NCBI GenBank assembly: GCA_038319025.1
Contig: JBBQCW010000001.1
Location: 62,001 to 126,000, forward strand
Length of the DNA stretch: 64,000 bases
Source of the DNA: JBBQCW01 sp038319025
GTDB taxonomy: Bacteria; Actinomycetota; Thermoleophilia; Solirubrobacterales; Solirubrobacteraceae
Direction of reading: 5' to 3'
In this document: piece by piece, positions 60,289 through 64,000 of the stretch
Layout of the letters: each line of letters opens with the position of its first letter
How positions within the stretch are numbered: the first letter of the stretch is position 1
Made by a program: the position numbers and the translations under genes
Notes under the pieces: model-generated
The model's input: the letters and a program-made list of their open reading frames with translations, nothing else
What the model was told of the DNA's origin: nothing
Databases searched by the model: none

Positions 60289-61184
60289 CGCAGCTCGGTC
60301 AACTCACGTTGCAGCGTGGCGAGCTGGTCCTTGTCGATCGAGTACCCGTGTTCCGGCGCCGGGTAGACGCGGGACCGCACGTCGGCCGCATACGCCGCGA
60401 CGCCGGCCGCCATGTCCTCCTGCAGGGAGGCGTAGCGCTTGACGAACCGTGCGCCGAGGCCCTCGCGGATACCCAGAAGGTCGTGAAACACCAGCACCTG
60501 ACCGTCGGTGGATGGGCCCGCACCGATCCCGATCACCGGGATGTGCATCAGCGGCATGATCTCCGCCGCGACAGCGGAGGGGATCGCCTCGAAGACGATC
60601 GAGAAGCAGCCTGCCTCCTGCAGCGCGAGCGCCTCGCGCGCGATCCGCGCCGCCTCGCTGTGGCTGCGTCCCTGCGCCTTGTAACCACCGAGCGCCGTGG
60701 AGGTTTGCGGGGTCAGGCCCACGTGACCCATCACCGGGATGCCGGCGCCGGCGATCGCCTTGGCGCGGGCGACCGATGTCGTGCTGCCGCCCTCGAGTTT
60801 GACGGCGTCACAGCCGGCTTCCTTGATGAAGCGGAAGGCCGTCGTCACCGCCTGCGCGTCGTCGACCTCGTAGGACCCGAACGGCAGGTCGCCGATCAAG
60901 AACGGGTTGTGCAGCCCTCGCCGTGCCGCGGAGGCCAGCATCAGGATCTCCTCGACCGTCACCGCGACGGTGGAGGGGTAGCCGAGCACCGTCATCGCTC
61001 CGGAGTCGCCCACCAGCACGAGGTCCACACCGGCCACCTCGGCGGCCCGGGCAGAAGGGAAATCGTAGGCGGTGACCATCACGATCGGCTCGCCGAGTCG
61101 CTTCATCTCGGTCAGGCGAGGCAGCGTCATCGGCAGCCGTGAGGCATCAGTCGGGACGCTGACATGGGTGGGTGAGGTGGACAT
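60285..61184 (-). CDS. panB: 3-methyl-2-oxobutanoate hydroxymethyltransferase
   Basis: A 299-aa PanB that makes ketopantoate from ketoisovalerate and methylene-THF. PIVMVTAYDFPSARAAEVAG, DLVLVGDSGAMTVLGYPST, and VMGHVGLTPQTSTALGGYKA with IPVIGIGAGPSTDGQVLVFH are signatures. The ATG is preceded by AAGGAG. It is the last gene of the leftward DUF2520-panC-panB group, 29 bases after panC. panD is not here. Confidence 0.96.
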   Translation of the reverse strand: MSTSPTHVSVPTDASRLPMTLPRLTEMKRLGEPIVMVTAYDFPSARAAEVAGVDLVLVGDSGAMTVLGYPSTVAVTVEEILMLASAARRGLHNPFLIGDLPFGSYEVDDAQAVTTAFRFIKEAGCDAVKLEGGSTTSVARAKAIAGAGIPVMGHVGLTPQTSTALGGYKAQGRSHSEAARIAREALALQEAGCFSIVFEAIPSAVAAEIMPLMHIPVIGIGAGPSTDGQVLVFHDLLGIREGLGARFVKRYASLQEDMAAGVAAYAADVRSRVYPAPEHGYSIDKDQLATLQRELTELR

Positions 61185-61213
61185 GGTGGTTCGCTCCTTG
61201 GCCGGTCGGCGCC

Positions 61214-62110
61214 CTACCGGGTCGCCGCCGTGTCGGGGGTGGGGGTGGGGGTGAGGGTGCTGATGGGACTGAGAAGGATGTTGTCGATCAGGCGCACGTC
61301 GCCGACGCGCGCAGCGACGGCGAGCAGCGTGGCGCCGGTCAAGACTTCGACCGGCGAAAAGTCATCCGCGTCGACGAGCGCCAGGTACTCGGGCTCGATG
61401 CCCGCGGACTGGAGTTCCGCCCGCGCGCGTGCGACGAGTGTGACGGCGTCCCGCGTGCCGTCGGCGACGTGGTCGGCCGCAGCACGCAACCCACGTGACA
61501 AGGCAAGCGCCCGCGCCCGATCAGCGCCGCTCAGCCGGGCGTTGCGACTGGACAAGGCGAGGCCGTCGGTGTCGCGCACGATCGGACAGACCTCGATGCG
61601 GACCGGCAGGTTCAGGTCGCCGACCATCCTGCGCACCACCAGCGACTGCTGCGCGTCCTTGCGGCCGAAGTACGCGGCGTGCGGGCCGACCATGGCCAGA
61701 AGCTTGGCCACTACGGTGGTGACGCCGTCGAAGTGGTCGAAGCCGCGCTCGGCCCCTTCCAGGGTTTCGGTGAGCGGCCCACGGACCTGCACCGTCGTGG
61801 CGCTGCCGTTGGGGTAGACCTCTTCGACCGTCGGAGCGAACAGCAGGTCGGCGCCGGCGCCGTCGGCCAGCGCCGCATCGCTGTACTCGTCGCGCGGATA
61901 GGCCTCAAGGTCCACCTGCTCGTTGAACTGAGTGGGGTTCACGAACAGTGAAACGACAACGATGTCGTTCTCATCCCCGGCACGGCGGATCAGGGAGAGA
62001 TGACCTTCGTGTAGCGCGCCCATGGTCGGGACGAAGCCGATACGGGATCCGTCAGACCGAGCGCTGGAGAGGGCGGCGCGCAGCGTGGCGACTGTACGCA
62101 CGGTCCTCAT
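61214..62110 (-). CDS. panC: Pantothenate synthetase
   Basis: A 298-aa ATP-dependent ligase of pantoate and beta-alanine. The nucleotide motif is FVPTMGALHEGHLSLIRRAG, then SLFVNPTQFN, YFGRKDAQQSLVVRRMVGDL, and RDTDGLALSSRN (KMSKS-like). The C-terminus has a Pro/Thr repeat tail. The ATG overlaps the upstream gene's stop by four bases (TCAT on the plus strand). Confidence 0.96.
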   Translation of the reverse strand: MRTVRTVATLRAALSSARSDGSRIGFVPTMGALHEGHLSLIRRAGDENDIVVVSLFVNPTQFNEQVDLEAYPRDEYSDAALADGAGADLLFAPTVEEVYPNGSATTVQVRGPLTETLEGAERGFDHFDGVTTVVAKLLAMVGPHAAYFGRKDAQQSLVVRRMVGDLNLPVRIEVCPIVRDTDGLALSSRNARLSGADRARALALSRGLRAAADHVADGTRDAVTLVARARAELQSAGIEPEYLALVDADDFSPVEVLTGATLLAVAARVGDVRLIDNILLSPISTLTPTPTPDTAATR

Positions 62111-62844
62111 GCGGGCACCCCATGTTCGCGGGCGATGAGCGCTCGGGTGCCGTCGGTGAGCGCATCGAACAGCGCGAGCAGGTCGGGAGTGCGTTCGGCA
62201 ACCGCCTCACGTTGGCGGGCGACTGTGACCTCGTCACCTCGGGCGATCGGGCCGGTCAGCGATCGTCCGGCACCGGCGGCAGCCCAGTTCTCGACCGCGG
62301 CCCGCACAAGCGGGACAAGCATCTCGCGGTCCGCGCCCGCGGATACGGCGAGGCGCTCCGCGGCGTCCTCGAGCGTGAGCAGGAAGTTGGAGGCGATCGA
62401 GGCGGCGGCGTGGTAGGCGGCGCGGTCCTCATCCTCGATCACGGTGGCGGTCATCCCCAGCAGCGAAGCGAGGGCGCCGGCGGTGGCCAATGCACGGTCG
62501 GTACTCCCGGCGACCGCACAGGCGGCCCCGTTGAAGTGGGCGCCGTCGGGGCTCACGGTCATCAACGGGTGCAGGCCGAGTGCCTCATGAGGTGCGAGCA
62601 CGTCCAGCCCGGTGGCGCCCGAACAATGTCCGACGATGGCGTCGTGCGTGACCGCGGAGGCGGCCGCGGTGATCTCGGCGTCGGGGACGCAAAGCAGGAC
62701 CACATCGACGTTCCGCGGGTCGGCGCCGCGGCCCAGCGGCCCATCGACGGCGAGTCCGGCCTCGCTCAGAGCCGCGGCGAGGGCGGTGCCCAGACGGCCA
62801 CGACCAATGATCGCGCAGCGGCGGGGAAGGGGGATGGGGGGCAT
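62107..62844 (-). CDS. Rossmann/DUF2520 protein in the pantothenate operon
   Basis: A 245-aa protein with an N-terminal NADP-type fold (CAIIGRGRLGTALAAALSEAG), VLLCVPDAEITAAA, GHCSGATGLDVLAPHEALGL and then a DUF2520 helical domain from about 115 (HAAASIASNFLLTLEDAAER). This layout is like ketopantoate reductase and pyrroline-5-carboxylate reductase. Overlap with panC and absence of a recognisable panE in the operon make it a candidate for ketopantoate reduction, though the family's activity is not established. The ATG at 62844 was taken. Confidence 0.8.
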   Translation of the reverse strand: MPPIPLPRRCAIIGRGRLGTALAAALSEAGLAVDGPLGRGADPRNVDVVLLCVPDAEITAAASAVTHDAIVGHCSGATGLDVLAPHEALGLHPLMTVSPDGAHFNGAACAVAGSTDRALATAGALASLLGMTATVIEDEDRAAYHAAASIASNFLLTLEDAAERLAVSAGADREMLVPLVRAAVENWAAAGAGRSLTGPIARGDEVTVARQREAVAERTPDLLALFDALTDGTRALIAREHGVPA

Positions 62845-62980
62845 CGTGTCGGTCCAGCTCCTAGAAGGGATGCCGGTCGCGGGGGTGATGGGTACTGCGT
62901 CGGGGTCCGTCCCTTGCGGTGACGTCCTTCGGAAACAGTACCCGGTCGGGGGGCGAACGGAACGTGGTTCACTTCGATAC

Positions 62981-63712
62981 GTGCTGACTGCAGAAGAACG
63001 GCGAAGTGAACTGGCACGACTGTCGCAAATTACGGGCGGTTGCACCAGATGCCCGGAGCTGGTCGCGACGCGCACCCAGGTGGTCTTCGGCGTTGGCGAT
63101 CCGGACGCCGACGTGCTGTTCGTGGGCGAGGCTCCAGGGGCAGACGAAGACCGCGAGGGCGTCCCGTTCATCGGGCGGTCAGGGCAGTTGCTGACCTCGC
63201 TGCTGGCGGAGATCGGGTTGCGCCGAGAAGACGTGTTCATCGCCAACGTCCTCAAGTGCCGGCCGCCGGACAACCGCAACCCGGCGCGGGCGGAGATCGC
63301 GCATTGCCGTGAGTACCTGGATGCACAGCTGGCGCTGATTCAGCCACTCGTCGTCTGCACGCTGGGTAACTTCGCCACGCGTCTGCTGCGCGAAGGTCCC
63401 GAGCGAATCACCGACATTCGTGGGCGGCCCGAAATCGTCACGCTGGGAACGCGGACCGTGCGGCTGCTGCCGATGCTGCACCCGGCGGCGGCGCTCTACA
63501 AGCGCACCAACATCGAGTTGCTGCGCGCCGATATCGGGCTGCTGCCCGAGCTGTTGGCGCTCGGGGCGCCGGAGCAGACGGCTGCGCCTCCCGCCGAGCC
63601 CGTCGCCACCGAGGAACTCATCGCACCGCAGGAACCTGTGGCGCGGGAGGAACCTGTAGCGCATGGGGAACCCTCGGCGCCCGCGGAACCGCCCCAGCTC
63701 GACCTGTTCTGA
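62981..63712 (+). CDS. udg: Type 4 uracil-DNA glycosylase ([4Fe-4S])
   Basis: A 243-aa UDG of family 4. The four cluster Cys are visible: CTRC near residues 16-19, one in LKCRPPDNRNP and one in AHCREYLDAQ. The active-site stretch is VGEAPGADEDREGVPFIGR and the DNA-binding motif is LPMLHPAAALYK. The last 45 residues are an unusual Pro/Glu/Ala-rich tail ending PPQLDLF. The GTG 62981 gives the family N-terminus; the frame is open further upstream. It excises uracil from deaminated cytosine. Confidence 0.94.
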   Translation: MLTAEERRSELARLSQITGGCTRCPELVATRTQVVFGVGDPDADVLFVGEAPGADEDREGVPFIGRSGQLLTSLLAEIGLRREDVFIANVLKCRPPDNRNPARAEIAHCREYLDAQLALIQPLVVCTLGNFATRLLREGPERITDIRGRPEIVTLGTRTVRLLPMLHPAAALYKRTNIELLRADIGLLPELLALGAPEQTAAPPAEPVATEELIAPQEPVAREEPVAHGEPSAPAEPPQLDLF

Positions 63713-63715
63713 CGT

Positions 63716-63756
63716 CGAGTGCCACATCGTGCCCGCTGGGCGTCATGTGGCACTCG
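63716..63756. terminator. Perfect 12-bp inverted repeat between convergent genes
   Basis: CGAGTGCCACAT (63716-63727) and ATGTGGCACTCG (63745-63756) flank a 17-base loop, just after the UDG stop and covering the stop of the leftward partial gene. It could serve as a bidirectional terminator, and the arms resemble those of the palindromic repeat units elsewhere (CGAGTGTCACCT). Confidence 0.6.
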
Positions 63757-64000
63757 ATTGCTCGGGACGCCGCGCGGAGCGCAGCGCGGCGAGCTGGGCG
63801 TGCTCGCGCGTCGCGTCTCGTCCGAGGAGCCTCCGGCCCGCGGCCCGGGTCGCGAAGGTCAGGGCCTGCGCGACGTCGTCCCGCCGCAGAGCGCCGGGGC
63901 CCAGCTCAGCGCCGACCACCGCCCGCCGGCGGCATGCCTGCAGCTCATGCGGCTCGCCGCCGAAGCGGCGCCCGGTCGACGTGCCGCCCGTGTGAACGAG
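63743..64000 (-). CDS. 3' end of an unrecognised protein, partial
   Basis: On the minus strand a frame is open from the window edge to a TGA at 63743-63745, 85 codons with GC-rich third positions. The product ends in a helical, Arg/Ala-rich region (VAQALTFATRAAGRRLLGRD, then EHAQLAALRSARRPEQ). Its stop lies within the inverted repeat that ends the convergent UDG gene. The start is off the window and I do not recognise the family. Confidence rests on codon pattern and convergent placement only. Confidence 0.45.
   Translation of the reverse strand, partial: LVHTGGTSTGRRFGGEPHELQACRRRAVVGAELGPGALRRDDVAQALTFATRAAGRRLLGRDATREHAQLAALRSARRPEQSSAT

Noticed and set aside
62929..62980. Possible LexA box before the uracil-DNA glycosylase
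   Set aside because: GAAC-GTG-GTTC is present but the spacer is three bases, not four, so it does not fit the box.

Overview
The window is a GC-rich bacterial chromosome segment with no rRNA, tRNA, CRISPR array or insertion sequence that I could recognise. It most resembles a deep-branching actinobacterium, perhaps Thermoleophilia/Solirubrobacterales. The support is hisIE next to trpE, DNA polymerase I with Tyr in the O-helix, a DivIVA-like protein, a GAP (Sap) family membrane protein, a GAAC-N4-GTTC LexA-type box before uvrA, and many start codons placed 5-9 nt after a TANNNT -10 hexamer with no Shine-Dalgarno (leaderless transcription). The class-level assignment is an inference.

Layout. 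1-10.6 kb: 3' end of lepA, a cNMP-binding protein, a YcaQ-like/HxlR/CMD cluster, an SDR, a MocR regulator facing an EamA exporter, then hrcA-dnaJ-prmA. 10.7-17.7 kb: L,D-transpeptidase, SDR, two FAD oxidoreductases, then yqeY-phoH-ybeY-era. 18-20.7 kb: BenE-like transporter, a small sandwich-type protein and an ArsA-like ATPase. 20.7-31.3 kb: a long overlapping operon (phytoene/squalene synthase-like, flavoprotein, hisIE, trpE-G-D-C), then htrA, then trpF-B-A. All seven trp activities are present. 31.3-37 kb: a 54-aa membrane protein and a complete branched-chain amino-acid ABC transporter (binding protein, H, M, G, F) ending in an 81-aa two-helix protein. 37-46.3 kb: a frameshifted membrane gene, TIGR01777 epimerase, ACT-malic enzyme, polA, GAP protein, glutamate decarboxylase and a second flavoprotein paralogue. 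46.3-60.3 kb: rpsA-coaE-lytic transglycosylase, TetR/P450, uvrB, cNMP protein, Pro/Ala-rich membrane protein, DivIVA-like protein, secreted glycosidase, uvrA and acyltransferase. 60.3-64 kb: a DUF2520 reductase-panC-panB operon, a family-4 uracil-DNA glycosylase and the 3' end of a convergent gene.

How the parts combine. Most genes are housekeeping: translation and ribosome maturation (lepA, prmA, ybeY, era, rpsA), chaperones, tryptophan, pantothenate and CoA synthesis, and DNA repair (uvrA, uvrB, polA, UDG). The less ordinary material is a dispersed ~50-bp palindromic repeat family, pairs of paralogues (two FAD reductases, two small beta proteins, two stand-alone cNMP domains), very compact divergent promoters (malic enzyme/polA; MocR/EamA), and a DUF2520 Rossmann protein that could supply the ketopantoate reductase step. 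I did not find a clear new defence, mobile or secretion system.
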